A stretch of 64,000 bases of DNA from Proteus vulgaris (GCF_033708015.1 NZ_CP137920.1:3596001-3660000), one strand, 5' to 3'. Shown: positions 43,293-53,291, counted from the first letter of the stretch. Notes: a model not told the origin generated them from the sequence alone. Numbers and translations: made by a program.

Positions 43293-45242
43293 ATGATGAA
43301 ATTAAAACCTCTATGCTACTGTTTATCTCTTGCTTTACTGCCAAGTATTGCAATCGCTGATACCACTTATGGTCAATCAACGCCTGATTTATTAACCGTT
43401 TGGAGTAGCCCTATTGCTGCCAATCCAGACGTGTTAACGCAAGCGCAGATGCTTGAACAAAATAAAGTGAATGCAGCACAAGCCATTGCAACCCTACCCG
43501 GTGTTGTGATGCAAAAATCAGGCAACCGTAATGAATACACCATTAAAGTGCGTGGTTTTGATAGCCGTCAAGTGCCTGTCTTCTTTGATGGTATTCCAAC
43601 GTATGTTCCTTATGATGGCAACTTAGACTTAGCGCGTTTTACCACTAACGATCTAGCCAGTATTGAAGTAAACAAAGGTTATACCTCATTACTGCAAGGC
43701 CCTAACTTAATGGGAGGTGCAATTAATATCACTACGGCGACACCGAAAAAACCATTAGAAGGAAGCATTGCTTATTCTCAAGGTTTTGCTCGCGGCGCTG
43801 ATTATGCACATAACATGAGTGCTCGTTTGGGTGCCCGCAATGATTTAGGCTTTATTCAAGTTAGTGGAAGTCAATTAAAACAACGCTTTACACCAATCCC
43901 CGGTGCTGATGAAAATAATGCAGTAGCAGGGACTCATGGGCGTCGGAATAATTCAGCGACGGATGATAAACGAGGGATGCTCAAAGTCGGTTGGACGCCA
44001 CGCGCTTCTGACGAATATACCCTAACTTATGTAAAACAAAACGGTGAAAAAAATAGTCCACCATCAACATTAGGTAAAGGTAAATTTAAATATTGGGCAT
44101 GGCCAGATTACAATAAAGAGAGCTATTACTATAGCGGTATCACTCAAATTACCGATGGTATTAATCTACAAAGCCGTGCATACCACGATAAATTCGAAAA
44201 CACCCTCTATATGTATCCTAAAAAAGGTGGTATCCCTGACTATAGTCACTATGACGACTACAGCACGGGCGCTGCATTGCAATTAGGTATCGATACACGT
44301 GACAGTGACCAACTCTCTTTTGCCGCACATTGGAAAGATGATGTTCATCGCGCTCAAAAAGAGAAAGGCGGTGATTGGATGCGTTATAAAGACAGAACCT
44401 GGTCTTTAGCCACAGAATACCAATGGGTTGTCACCAATGATCTCGATTTAGTGAGTGCCATTAGCTATGACTGGCGTGACAGTATTGACACCGATAAAGG
44501 GGCTAATGACAACAAACAAACCGCTTTTAACTGGGAAATGATGGCTAAATATTCTTTAGCCAATGATGACTCAGTCCGCTTCTCTGTGTCTGATCGTAGT
44601 CGCTTCCCTACCCAAAAAGAGCGTTATACCACTGAAAAACCGAAAGATGGATCAAAAGGGATTATTAATCCTGATTTAGATCCTGAACGTGCATTATCTT
44701 TTGATTTAACCTACAAAGGACACATTACAGATAAATGGGGCTACCAAACTAGCATTTACTATAACCGTGTCAGTGATGCGATTATGGCACACACAGTTTA
44801 TCGCGATGGTAACGCATTTTTCCAAAACCAAAATAGTGGACGCGTTAACTATATGGGTCTTGATTTAGGGACTAAAGGCAATGTGACAGATTGGTTAGAG
44901 CTTGGTTTAAACTACAGCTATATCCACAGTGATCCTAAACAAATCGAACATATTGAAGGCTTACCAAAACATAAAGCCTATATGTGGATGACGTTTATTC
45001 CAGTAGAACAAGTTCGCGTTACCATTATGGAAGAAGCACAAGGCTGGACTTATAACCGTATTGATGAAGATAACAAACTGGCAGGTTATGCTAAAACTGA
45101 CCTTCGTTTAGATTACAATTTTGGTTATGGTGTTTCTGCTAATGCTTCAGTAAACAACCTGTTTGATAAATCTTATGAATACACACAAGGTTATATGGAA
45201 GATGGTCGCAATTATTGGTTAGGTGTTGAATATAAATTCTAA
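43293..45242 (+). CDS. TonB-dependent outer-membrane receptor, likely molybdenum/metallophore uptake
   Basis: This 649-residue receptor has a signal peptide (cleavage near AIA, residue 22) and a probable TonB box (DLLTVWSS, residues about 31-38). The plug contains IATLPGVVMQKSGNRNEYTIKVRGFDSRQVPVFFDGIP, and the barrel ends in aromatic YWLGVEYKF. The closest named group is the FepA/BtuB-like siderophore or metal-chelate receptors; the ligand is not evident from sequence. It follows the ABC/ModD operon directly and has a ModE-like site in front, so I infer uptake of a molybdate or tungstate complex. Confidence 0.85.
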   Translation: MMKLKPLCYCLSLALLPSIAIADTTYGQSTPDLLTVWSSPIAANPDVLTQAQMLEQNKVNAAQAIATLPGVVMQKSGNRNEYTIKVRGFDSRQVPVFFDGIPTYVPYDGNLDLARFTTNDLASIEVNKGYTSLLQGPNLMGGAINITTATPKKPLEGSIAYSQGFARGADYAHNMSARLGARNDLGFIQVSGSQLKQRFTPIPGADENNAVAGTHGRRNNSATDDKRGMLKVGWTPRASDEYTLTYVKQNGEKNSPPSTLGKGKFKYWAWPDYNKESYYYSGITQITDGINLQSRAYHDKFENTLYMYPKKGGIPDYSHYDDYSTGAALQLGIDTRDSDQLSFAAHWKDDVHRAQKEKGGDWMRYKDRTWSLATEYQWVVTNDLDLVSAISYDWRDSIDTDKGANDNKQTAFNWEMMAKYSLANDDSVRFSVSDRSRFPTQKERYTTEKPKDGSKGIINPDLDPERALSFDLTYKGHITDKWGYQTSIYYNRVSDAIMAHTVYRDGNAFFQNQNSGRVNYMGLDLGTKGNVTDWLELGLNYSYIHSDPKQIEHIEGLPKHKAYMWMTFIPVEQVRVTIMEEAQGWTYNRIDEDNKLAGYAKTDLRLDYNFGYGVSANASVNNLFDKSYEYTQGYMEDGRNYWLGVEYKF

Positions 45243-45260
45243 TTTATCAATCATAAATTT

Positions 45261-45292
45261 AAGAGCTGATATTTATTTTAATATCAGCTCTT
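45261..45292 (+). terminator. Rho-independent terminator of the TonB receptor gene
   Basis: Perfect 13-bp stem AAGAGCTGATATT / AATATCAGCTCTT with a 6-nt loop and a TTTG tail, 18 bases after the receptor stop. It also marks the edge of the T3SS island. Confidence 0.88.
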
Positions 45293-45342
45293 TTTGTCCT
45301 TAAAATAAATTTATTGTCCATAATATTACTCAATATAAAAAA

Positions 45343-46386
45343 TTAAAATCGCAAAAATCCTTTTGCCATTTCTAATAATGTATCCATAGTGCTACTCACT
45401 ATTTTAACAAAATTATCATAGTTACTATTTGCCGTGCTATATTTTTTTGAAAGCTCATCAAGATTCGTATTGACCTGTTTTTCGACAGCATCCAATGTTT
45501 TTTTCAATAAATCAAATTCTGTTTGTAAAATATCATGAGGATCTTGAGGCATTGCTTTTAAATAGTTTATTAATTTATCCACTCCCGACAAATCGATATT
45601 CACATCAAACCAAAAAGACAGATTAGGCTGAACAGATGATGAAAGATTTTGCCTTTCTGATGTTACACCTTTAATCTGATTTAATAATTTTAGTACTTCC
45701 AAAGAAGCATTCTCTGCTTCAACAACATTTTTATAATATATTTTCTCTCCATTAACCACTCTGGAATATCGACCATCACTCTCTTTTTTGAAAGACATAT
45801 CCATTTTAAGAATATTATTATCTGAATAATTTGCACTTATCATATTCAAGTTATTAAGTAATTTCTTAACGTCAATATTTATATATCCATCTTTACTACT
45901 AGCCTTTACTGCCGTACTTAGCTCAGCTAATTTTTCTCTAAGATCTTTAACAAAATCCATATACTTGGAAAAAACATTTTTAAAAACATCTAAATAATCA
46001 TTTTTACCCAAAATAATGGATTTTTTAACTTCATTAAATAAATCACTTAATGAGTCCGTTGGATACTTATCAATTGGTTGATCAATATTTACAACATCAG
46101 AAATTTGATTAATTTTATTTAAGTTTTTTTGTTGATTAATGTAATTCTTTACATATTGTTCATCAAGATAAAAACCTTTTTCTTTTGGTGATAGGTTTTC
46201 TAATATTTTATTTACCTGAGGCTCATTAGTAGAAATATATTGATACTCTCTTTTTACATCCTCTAGCAAAAAATGCGCATTATCTAAAAAATCATCTTTA
46301 TTATATTCAATCTTATTAGATGATTTTGGTGTTAAATCTATTTTTTTATTACTTTGATAGATATTAGAATCAATAATAGTTGGCAT
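45343..46386 (-). CDS. T3SS needle-tip protein, SipD/IpaD family (paralogue 1)
   Basis: This 347-residue protein has the IpaD/SipD layout. A central helical motif with DSLSDLFNEVKKSIILGKNDYLDV and a C-terminal helix (NLDELSKKYSTANSNYDNFVKIVSSTMD, then LLEMAKGFLRF) matches the coiled coil of tip proteins. It has no signal peptide. The next gene upstream (46520-47764) encodes a similar protein, so the tip protein is duplicated. It is the last gene of the T3SS transcript in the window, 133 bases after its paralogue. Confidence 0.8.
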   Translation of the reverse strand: MPTIIDSNIYQSNKKIDLTPKSSNKIEYNKDDFLDNAHFLLEDVKREYQYISTNEPQVNKILENLSPKEKGFYLDEQYVKNYINQQKNLNKINQISDVVNIDQPIDKYPTDSLSDLFNEVKKSIILGKNDYLDVFKNVFSKYMDFVKDLREKLAELSTAVKASSKDGYINIDVKKLLNNLNMISANYSDNNILKMDMSFKKESDGRYSRVVNGEKIYYKNVVEAENASLEVLKLLNQIKGVTSERQNLSSSVQPNLSFWFDVNIDLSGVDKLINYLKAMPQDPHDILQTEFDLLKKTLDAVEKQVNTNLDELSKKYSTANSNYDNFVKIVSSTMDTLLEMAKGFLRF

Positions 46387-46519
46387 AATATTAACCTTTT
46401 ATATTAATTAAATAAAATAAGTCGTTTGAAATAAAAATTCATAATTATAGATAGTATTAATATTAGCATTGTTGAGTCATTCTCTCTAAAAATAATTGTT
46501 AATTTAAATATATAAATTT

Positions 46520-47764
46520 TTAGAATCGCAAAAAACCTTTGGCCATTTCTAATAATACATTTATTGTATTGCTGACAATTTTGACAAAATTGTCATAGTT
46601 GCTATTTGCAGAGCTATATTTTTTAGATAGTTCATCTAAATTACTATTAATCTTCTTTTCTAAAGCATCAAGTGATTTTTTAAATAAATCAAATTCTGTT
46701 TGTAGTAGATTATTAAACTGTTCTTCATCCCGCTCTTTTTTTAATCTTTTAATTTCTTCATTAGCCCTTGACTCAAATCCACTTACAATTTTCTTCTTTA
46801 ATTCAGAACTCATATATATGCTAACTGTTGCGAGGTCCTTATGATAACCATTAATTATGCTCTCCTTTTTACTTTCTATCTCTTCATCTGTTAATATTTT
46901 TTTATCTGGTATTTTTTTCTTAACTTCATTGATAATCTTATCAAAATCATCAAAATCAATATCAACAACAAAATCAATATTGATATCGTTATTTGTTTTT
47001 GATGAATTATCATTCTTTACTAATTTAACTCCTTTAATATTCTTCAATAATTTGTCAACTGAATTTAAAGCATGATCAACCTGTGATCTATTTGAATATC
47101 TTATTTTTTTCTGTTCTATACTTCTAATATAGAATCCATTATCATATTCAAATTTAAAATTAATTTTAAAAAAAGGATTTCCTTCGAATTTTTTAATAAA
47201 GTTATTTTTTGTTTTTTCTAATTCTTTCTTAAATTCAATAAAATCAACAGCCAGTTGTCCATCTTTTTTTGCTGCTTTAGAATATTTACTTAAGGAAGTT
47301 ATGGCAGTTCTTAAATCTCTTACATAATCCATATAACGAGAGAAAATATCTTTCAAAACATCTAAATAATCATTTTTACCAACAACAATAGATTGCTTCA
47401 CTTCTTGAAAAAAATCACTTAATGAGTCTGTATGATAACCATAATTAGAAAGAGTACTTTTTATCAATGGTGATGAGTCATTTATTGAATTTAAACATCT
47501 TTTACTTCCTATCATATTTTTATTATACTGTTCAGAGAGGAAAAAAAATATTTCCCTCTCTGTTTTTTCTTTTAAATCATTACAAGCTATCCAGTTTTCA
47601 AAATCAAAGTCTTTATATTTTTGTTTTATATTTTTTATTAACTCATCTATTTTATTAAAATCTTCTTTTTTATTTTCTGAAGAGGAAGTAGCATCACTAG
47701 TTGGTGAAGATGTTGTCAAAGAATTGGGTATATAATGCAAACTTGAATCAATAGGTTTAGGCAT
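46520..47764 (-). CDS. T3SS needle-tip protein, SipD/IpaD family (paralogue 2)
   Basis: This 414-residue tip-like protein shares with paralogue 1 the motif DSLSDFFQEVKQSIVVGKNDYLDV and the C-terminal helix ending LLEMAKGFLRF. It is longer by about 65 residues because of a Lys/Glu-rich insertion (around residues 295-345, DEEIESKKESII, KRLKKERDEEQ). It starts 4 bases after the SipC-like stop, which is the usual sipD position. Codon use is strongly AT-biased. Whether it is the functional tip or the other copy is, cannot be told from sequence. Confidence 0.8.
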   Translation of the reverse strand: MPKPIDSSLHYIPNSLTTSSPTSDATSSSENKKEDFNKIDELIKNIKQKYKDFDFENWIACNDLKEKTEREIFFFLSEQYNKNMIGSKRCLNSINDSSPLIKSTLSNYGYHTDSLSDFFQEVKQSIVVGKNDYLDVLKDIFSRYMDYVRDLRTAITSLSKYSKAAKKDGQLAVDFIEFKKELEKTKNNFIKKFEGNPFFKINFKFEYDNGFYIRSIEQKKIRYSNRSQVDHALNSVDKLLKNIKGVKLVKNDNSSKTNNDINIDFVVDIDFDDFDKIINEVKKKIPDKKILTDEEIESKKESIINGYHKDLATVSIYMSSELKKKIVSGFESRANEEIKRLKKERDEEQFNNLLQTEFDLFKKSLDALEKKINSNLDELSKKYSSANSNYDNFVKIVSNTINVLLEMAKGFLRF

Positions 47765-47768
47765 TAAT

Positions 47769-48593
47769 TTATCCTTTTACATTAGCACCAATAGCAGAAG
47801 CCGCTTCTTGCTGAGCATGAATAACAGCTTCAATAGCTTGCAATAACGCTTTTATAACTTCAGTTATTTCTCGTTGTATTTCATTATTATTATTAATAAC
47901 GTGATTATTAATACTTCCTCTTGCTTCTAGTACTTTTTGTTCACCATCAAGAATAATTCCTCGAGATTGTATAGTTTGATCGGCAACTCTAGCAAGAGGA
48001 TCAGCTGTAGACGTTATTAAATGACCTCCAATCATTGTCGGATTAGAATGCCCAATAAGATCTTTCCCCATACCTTTAACAGAAGTAAATGCTCCCATAC
48101 CATGTATTGCCATTGAAACACCAGCACTGGTAATTGCAGCACCAATCATAATATTTGCTTTTTTATCTAAATTTTCTTTTATCTGATCTGCAATATTTAG
48201 CTCAATATTCATCAACATAACACCCATTTCTCTGGATGCCTCAAACTTCTTAATCATCGCTTCTAAATATTTAACCATTAAATTAATTAATTTCATCATG
48301 TCGTCTGACAAGAAATTAAAAGATCCTACACCTGAATTTTTAACATCATCATAAATATCATTATCATTATTAACTTCAAGTGCTTTTGTTATTTTTTTTA
48401 TATCGGGTGATTTTATTTCTGGTTCAGTTAAAACAGGTCTTATATTATCTTTTGCTATCGCAATAAGTTCATTTACTTTAGATACAATTTTGTTAACTGA
48501 ACTTTCATTATCAAATTTACTCTCATCTTTAATAACTTTTTTATTCTCAATTTTATAATTATTAGATAAAGCATGATCATTAGTAACTTTCAT
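47769..48593 (-). CDS. sipC: T3SS translocator, SipC/IpaC family
   Basis: This 274-residue protein has one long hydrophobic helical stretch (ANIMIGAAITSAGVSMAIHGMGA, about 145-167) and a C-terminal coiled coil (NEIQREITEVIKALLQAIEAVIHAQQEAAS). That is the layout of the minor pore-forming translocator. It is shorter than Salmonella SipC (409 residues) and lacks a long C-terminal actin-modulating region, so assignment rests on topology and gene order after SipB. It is separated from the SipB-like gene by 27 bases. Confidence 0.75.
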   Translation of the reverse strand: MKVTNDHALSNNYKIENKKVIKDESKFDNESSVNKIVSKVNELIAIAKDNIRPVLTEPEIKSPDIKKITKALEVNNDNDIYDDVKNSGVGSFNFLSDDMMKLINLMVKYLEAMIKKFEASREMGVMLMNIELNIADQIKENLDKKANIMIGAAITSAGVSMAIHGMGAFTSVKGMGKDLIGHSNPTMIGGHLITSTADPLARVADQTIQSRGIILDGEQKVLEARGSINNHVINNNNEIQREITEVIKALLQAIEAVIHAQQEAASAIGANVKG

Positions 48594-48620
48594 ATATAAA
48601 CCTCATTAAAATAGTCTGTA

Positions 48621-50801
48621 TTAAAAAGACATACTCTTTATCATATCTGATTTGACTTTATTACTTATAGATGATCCTTCACTCATCTTTTTTAAAATCT
48701 CGGTTATAGCATCAATACTTTCATGATAGCTTTCCATTATCTTATCCATCAATTTTTGAATTAAATTTAATATAGCATCTAATTTTTTACTATCCGCCAC
48801 CGATTGCAAAATATTAGCTGAAATGACAGTACTATAAATATTAACTGCATTTGTTGCCGTTGAATTTACTAATTTAGATACAACGACAGTACGATTTAGC
48901 ATAATCGACGCTTTTTTGGAAATATCCTTAGCCAATTGCTTATTAATTTTTTCCATGGCTTCTTCGACTGCTTGTATAATAATTTCTTTAATCATTTTGC
49001 CTAATACAGCTTCAAGGGTATCGTGTAATACTCTTTTTAATGTATTTCTCATTTGTTGATTAAATATTTTATTTGCAACATCCGTAATGCCTTTCATTAT
49101 AGGACCAATAACAAAACTTAATGCCATTGCAGCAGCGAATAAAACAATCGCAATTATAATTTGTAGTGCCATTTTTAGTTTTTCTTGAATAGCACTTTTC
49201 ATTTCTTCAATGGCTTTCTTATCTATACCAAATGCTTTTAATCCATCAATAGTGCTATTAATGGCATCAGCAAGAAAATCAACAATCTTATCTATTGCTT
49301 TCATAATGGATTCAGAAATGGGAGCCATAACTTCATCCATAAATGATTTACCTGTGGTAGCTTGAACCACTTCATCAGCCACAGTTAAGGCAACATCAGC
49401 CACAAATAATGTTATAGCAACAGCCATTAATACCATCGAAGCACCCGCCGTAAAAATAGAAGCAACACCTGCAACAAATGCGAGTAATCCACTTAAAATT
49501 TTTAAGCCTATGCCTGCCCAATATTGAATTTCTTCTTGTTTTTTAAGTTGAGCTTTTTGATCTTTAATTTTATCTTTTAGTGATTTTTCCGTCACTTCCT
49601 GCATTTCTTCAAAAAGTTTTTGCTCATTTTCAGTTCGTTGTAACATCACCTTTAATGTAAGTTCTCGTGTTTTAGCCAATAAAAAAGTGAGTAATGCCAT
49701 TCCCGATAATGAGTCAGACATTATTTCAAGCTCTAAAGCACTTTGTGAAACTGTCAATGTTCTATATGTTTCTCTTATTTCTTCCAGTTTTCCTTTGACT
49801 GACTTATTTTCTTTTTTATTTATTAATGCTTTTAATTCATCGCGATGTGTCGTAATTTTACTTAACTTATCATCGCTCATAGGAATGTCAGGCATATACT
49901 TAAAAACATCATCAAAGAAAGTGGATAATTTTTCATATACCCCATTTAATTCATCCAATGGCGTTTTTGAAATATCAGTAGGGAGTTTCATAAATGGAAA
50001 GTTTTTTTCAATTAACTTTTCCATATCTTCTTTAGATTTAATTTTCCCTGAGAGTAATTCTTTAATCAATGAATTAGGTATCTTATTGTTTTTTAAAAAA
50101 AACGCGACATCTTTTTCTGTTTTAAATTTTTTATCTTTTATCTGACTATAAATTTCCATCCAATAATCAATATAAGCATTTTTATTATTTTTAATTTCAT
50201 CTACTAGTGAATTTATTTTCTCCTTTAAACCATCAATGCCTTGAGATAATTCATTTAGTTTATTTAAATAATGATCAAGTTTATCAGGATCCTTAATTCT
50301 ATCTAATACATTCTGATCAATGATATTTTGATAAGACAATTGCAGGAATAAAAAATTATAATCTTTATTCTTTGATTGATTTGGTTTTGAAGGTGTGGAT
50401 GATGATTGTTTTTTAGATATAATTGAATTATCTTCTCTCTTTTGATCATACAAATGATTCTTGTTAGTAAGAAAGTCGGTATTTTTATTTTCAATATCAC
50501 TTTTATTTAATTGACTTACTTCACTTTTTATATTTTTATTTTGTGATGAGAAAGTCGTTATTTGATCTTTAATATCATCTTGAACATTGATTATTATATT
50601 ATTGTTTTTTTGTTCACGAGGTACACGAAGAGAAGGAGCCAATAAATTATTTTCTTTCTCTTTAAATTGTGATGCGACAAGATGCTCACTTGCCGCATTA
50701 ATTTTTGTTCCTTGTAGTACACTATCTTTATTTACTTTTTCCACTTCTTTAGAAGTTGAAGGTGTAGATAATACAGTGCTATCACTATTAACTTTAATCA
50801 T
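48621..50801 (-). CDS. sipB: T3SS translocator, SipB/IpaB family
   Basis: This 726-residue protein has an N-terminal low-complexity Ser/Lys/Asn-rich part (1-160), a long coiled coil (about 320-420), and two hydrophobic helices (WAGIGLKILSGLLAFVAGVASIFTAGASMVLMAVAIT and IIIAIVLFAAAMALSFVIGP). The paired hydrophobic segments in the second half are the signature of the major translocator. It is longer than Salmonella SipB (593). Its ATG overlaps the end of the chaperone gene sicA by 8 bases. Confidence 0.87.
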   Translation of the reverse strand: MIKVNSDSTVLSTPSTSKEVEKVNKDSVLQGTKINAASEHLVASQFKEKENNLLAPSLRVPREQKNNNIIINVQDDIKDQITTFSSQNKNIKSEVSQLNKSDIENKNTDFLTNKNHLYDQKREDNSIISKKQSSSTPSKPNQSKNKDYNFLFLQLSYQNIIDQNVLDRIKDPDKLDHYLNKLNELSQGIDGLKEKINSLVDEIKNNKNAYIDYWMEIYSQIKDKKFKTEKDVAFFLKNNKIPNSLIKELLSGKIKSKEDMEKLIEKNFPFMKLPTDISKTPLDELNGVYEKLSTFFDDVFKYMPDIPMSDDKLSKITTHRDELKALINKKENKSVKGKLEEIRETYRTLTVSQSALELEIMSDSLSGMALLTFLLAKTRELTLKVMLQRTENEQKLFEEMQEVTEKSLKDKIKDQKAQLKKQEEIQYWAGIGLKILSGLLAFVAGVASIFTAGASMVLMAVAITLFVADVALTVADEVVQATTGKSFMDEVMAPISESIMKAIDKIVDFLADAINSTIDGLKAFGIDKKAIEEMKSAIQEKLKMALQIIIAIVLFAAAMALSFVIGPIMKGITDVANKIFNQQMRNTLKRVLHDTLEAVLGKMIKEIIIQAVEEAMEKINKQLAKDISKKASIMLNRTVVVSKLVNSTATNAVNIYSTVISANILQSVADSKKLDAILNLIQKLMDKIMESYHESIDAITEILKKMSEGSSISNKVKSDMIKSMSF

Positions 50802-51309
50802 ACTGTTCTTCCTTTTCGGTATTCAAAACAGCAAGAGGAATATCTTTCAATGATTCTAAGTAAACATTCGCTCTCTCTTTTATAGAGAGATCATTAATAT
50901 TCTTTGAAACTTGATCAAAGCAATATTTTGCTTTCTCTTTTTCACCCAATGATAAGTTACATTGTCCCGCATAAAAAACAGGTCGATAATCATTCTTTGC
51001 ATTTAAATAAGCTAATGCATAAAGATCAATAGCTGCTTGATACTGCTTTTTTAATTGTTTAACAGCGGCGAGTCCCATAATGTAATCAACATTATAAAAA
51101 TCATAGAGGCATAAAAATTTAAAAATAGCCTCTGCTTCATCCAGTTTTCCTTTCTGGTAAAAATCATACGCAAATGAATAAATTCCTTCCATAAATCCTT
51201 CTGGGATAGCGCCTTCATCCTTAAGTGATGTCCCATTTTGAACAATAGAAACAATATAGCTTGCTAATTGATCAAGTTCTTTTTCTGACATTTTTTCATA
51301 TACTGACAT
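50794..51309 (-). CDS. sicA: T3SS translocator chaperone, SicA/IpgC family
   Basis: This 171-residue protein has the SycD/LcrH tetratricopeptide design: FAYDFYQKGKLDEAEAIFKFLCLYDFYNVDYIMGLAAVKQLKKQYQAAIDLYALAY. It would keep SipB and SipC soluble before secretion; in Salmonella SicA also partners InvF to activate effector promoters. It sits between spaS and the translocators as in SPI-1. A 146-base AT-rich gap precedes it, where an InvF-dependent promoter could lie; I could not identify one. Confidence 0.9.
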   Translation of the reverse strand: MSVYEKMSEKELDQLASYIVSIVQNGTSLKDEGAIPEGFMEGIYSFAYDFYQKGKLDEAEAIFKFLCLYDFYNVDYIMGLAAVKQLKKQYQAAIDLYALAYLNAKNDYRPVFYAGQCNLSLGEKEKAKYCFDQVSKNINDLSIKERANVYLESLKDIPLAVLNTEKEEQYD

Positions 51310-51455
51310 AATGTTAATCCTTTCATCTATGATGAATAATTAATGATAGAATTCTAAATCAACCATTAATTAATTACTTTAATAAAACACACGTCTATAT
51401 TTATAAATATAAATACATTATTTTTATAATTAAAATATAAATACACATGGAAAAT

Positions 51456-52520
51456 TTATTGATGGCGCGTATAATCCATTTCTTCTCTTAGTAAGCCTTC
51501 AATTTCTATTCTCTTAAGCCAAATAAGAATATCCATAATATCCAATAAATCTTGGTCTATCATTACCTCAAACAGATGATATTTATGATAGAATTTTCTC
51601 GCAAGTTCAGGGTAACGAATAACAGGTGTACCTACTTTTTTCGCATAGGCTTTCACGGCTAATGCTTTTTCATTAATACATTTCAGTGAAACTAATGGCA
51701 TAACACCATTATCGGGGTCAAAATAAATACCTACGGCAACATGGGTTGGATTTACAATAACAGCTGATGAATCACGAATCACTTTTTTCATGGGTTCATC
51801 AAGTAACTCTTGATGTATTTGACGGCGTGTCGATTTTATTTCAGGATTACCCTCCATATTCTTATTTTCTTGCTTAACTTCATGTTTTTCCATCATCATA
51901 TCTTTCATAAAGATAAAGAAATCAGCAATAATATTTAAAATAAGTATGGGTATTGATAATATAAAAAATACAAATATAAAACTGACAACTAGTGAACACC
52001 ATTTATCAATGACAATATTTAGTCCTGAACGATATAGTGTAAATATCTCATGTCCATGTACAACAATAAAAATATAACACGTGACTAAAAATACAATTAT
52101 AAACAATAATGTTTTTAAAAGATCTTTAATTGTTCTTATACTGAATATTTTTTTAAATCCAGAAATAGGATTTATATTATTAAGATCGATTTTAATGGCT
52201 TCCGTGGCCAGTTTAAAACGTGAACTAAATAAAGAAGGAATAGCACCGGATAGAAAAGTAACAATAAGAATAGGCATAAAAATATCAAAAAATAATTTTG
52301 AAATAACGTCAACATAACTCTTCAAAGTAATATTTGCTGGATTAAGCAAGAGAGATTGATAAAATTGACTAAATTCATCTAAATCAACTTGATTAAATAA
52401 ATACATAACACCTATAAGATAAACAAGGCCAGATGTTAGTTCTTTACTTTTAAAGTTTTGTCCCTTCTTTGCCGAATCATCAAGTTTTTTTTGCGTTGGC
52501 TTTTCTGTTTTCTCAGCCAT
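51456..52520 (-). CDS. spaS: T3SS export switch protein SpaS/SctU
   Basis: This 354-residue FlhB/YscU-family membrane protein has four hydrophobic segments in the first 200 residues and a cytosolic autocleavage domain with the NPTH motif (Asn257-Pro258-Thr259-His260). Cleavage there switches export from needle to translocators. Length and motif position agree with Salmonella SpaS (356 residues). Its start overlaps spaR by 8 bases. Confidence 0.94.
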   Translation of the reverse strand: MAEKTEKPTQKKLDDSAKKGQNFKSKELTSGLVYLIGVMYLFNQVDLDEFSQFYQSLLLNPANITLKSYVDVISKLFFDIFMPILIVTFLSGAIPSLFSSRFKLATEAIKIDLNNINPISGFKKIFSIRTIKDLLKTLLFIIVFLVTCYIFIVVHGHEIFTLYRSGLNIVIDKWCSLVVSFIFVFFILSIPILILNIIADFFIFMKDMMMEKHEVKQENKNMEGNPEIKSTRRQIHQELLDEPMKKVIRDSSAVIVNPTHVAVGIYFDPDNGVMPLVSLKCINEKALAVKAYAKKVGTPVIRYPELARKFYHKYHLFEVMIDQDLLDIMDILIWLKRIEIEGLLREEMDYTRHQ

Positions 52521-53286
52521 GATAAATACTCATGAAAATAGTATAAAAATATCTATTATTAAAAAATTCATACAGCTCTGTCGTCATCGCTGAGGCAAAG
52601 AACAGAAGTAGAGATATAAAGGCAATAATCCCTTTTATACATAATGACAGAGAAAAAGCATTTAATTGAGGACAAAAGAGAGAATAAACACCCAACGCAA
52701 CTTCACTCAAAAACATAATGATAAGAACGGGTGATACTAAAACAATAGCAGTACGGATCATGTTATTAAGCCAATGACCAATAAACGAATAACCAATCTC
52801 TTTATTAAAATACCCCATAGGAAATACATCATAACTATCTTTTATCGAACTCATTAATAGTGTTAACCCTCCTGTCGATAAAAAATAAGCTACACAAAAT
52901 AGTCCAGTCAATGAGGCAAATTCAGAAGATTCAATTCCGGTTGTTGGATTAATTGTATCACCGATACTTGCCCCTCTCTGATTATCAACAAATTCACCAA
53001 AAGCAGAAGCTATCCAAAAGGGTGTAGCAAATACTAACCCCATTAAAAGACCAATAATTAATTCACTTAAAATTATTATTTCCCATGTATTTCTTATTTC
53101 ATCAGTAATTAAAACACTTGGTTTTATTCCCATAGAAATATAAAAAACAATAATATATTTTAATAGTTGGCTATTTAACACTCGGCTATTTAAAAAAGGA
53201 ATAAAAAGAAAAATAGGAAATAATCTTGCAACAAGTAAAAAAAGATCGATTAAATAAAGTTGTATATACCCTAGCAGTATTAACAT
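52513..53286 (-). CDS. spaR: T3SS export apparatus protein SpaR/SctT
   Basis: This 257-residue membrane protein has six to eight hydrophobic segments and matches the FliR/YscT family in size and position. FATPFWIASAFGEFVDNQRGASIGDTINP is the best-conserved stretch. It forms part of the SctRST export gate. Confidence 0.92.
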   Translation of the reverse strand: MLILLGYIQLYLIDLFLLVARLFPIFLFIPFLNSRVLNSQLLKYIIVFYISMGIKPSVLITDEIRNTWEIIILSELIIGLLMGLVFATPFWIASAFGEFVDNQRGASIGDTINPTTGIESSEFASLTGLFCVAYFLSTGGLTLLMSSIKDSYDVFPMGYFNKEIGYSFIGHWLNNMIRTAIVLVSPVLIIMFLSEVALGVYSLFCPQLNAFSLSLCIKGIIAFISLLLFFASAMTTELYEFFNNRYFYTIFMSIYHG

Positions 53287-53291
53287 TTTAT

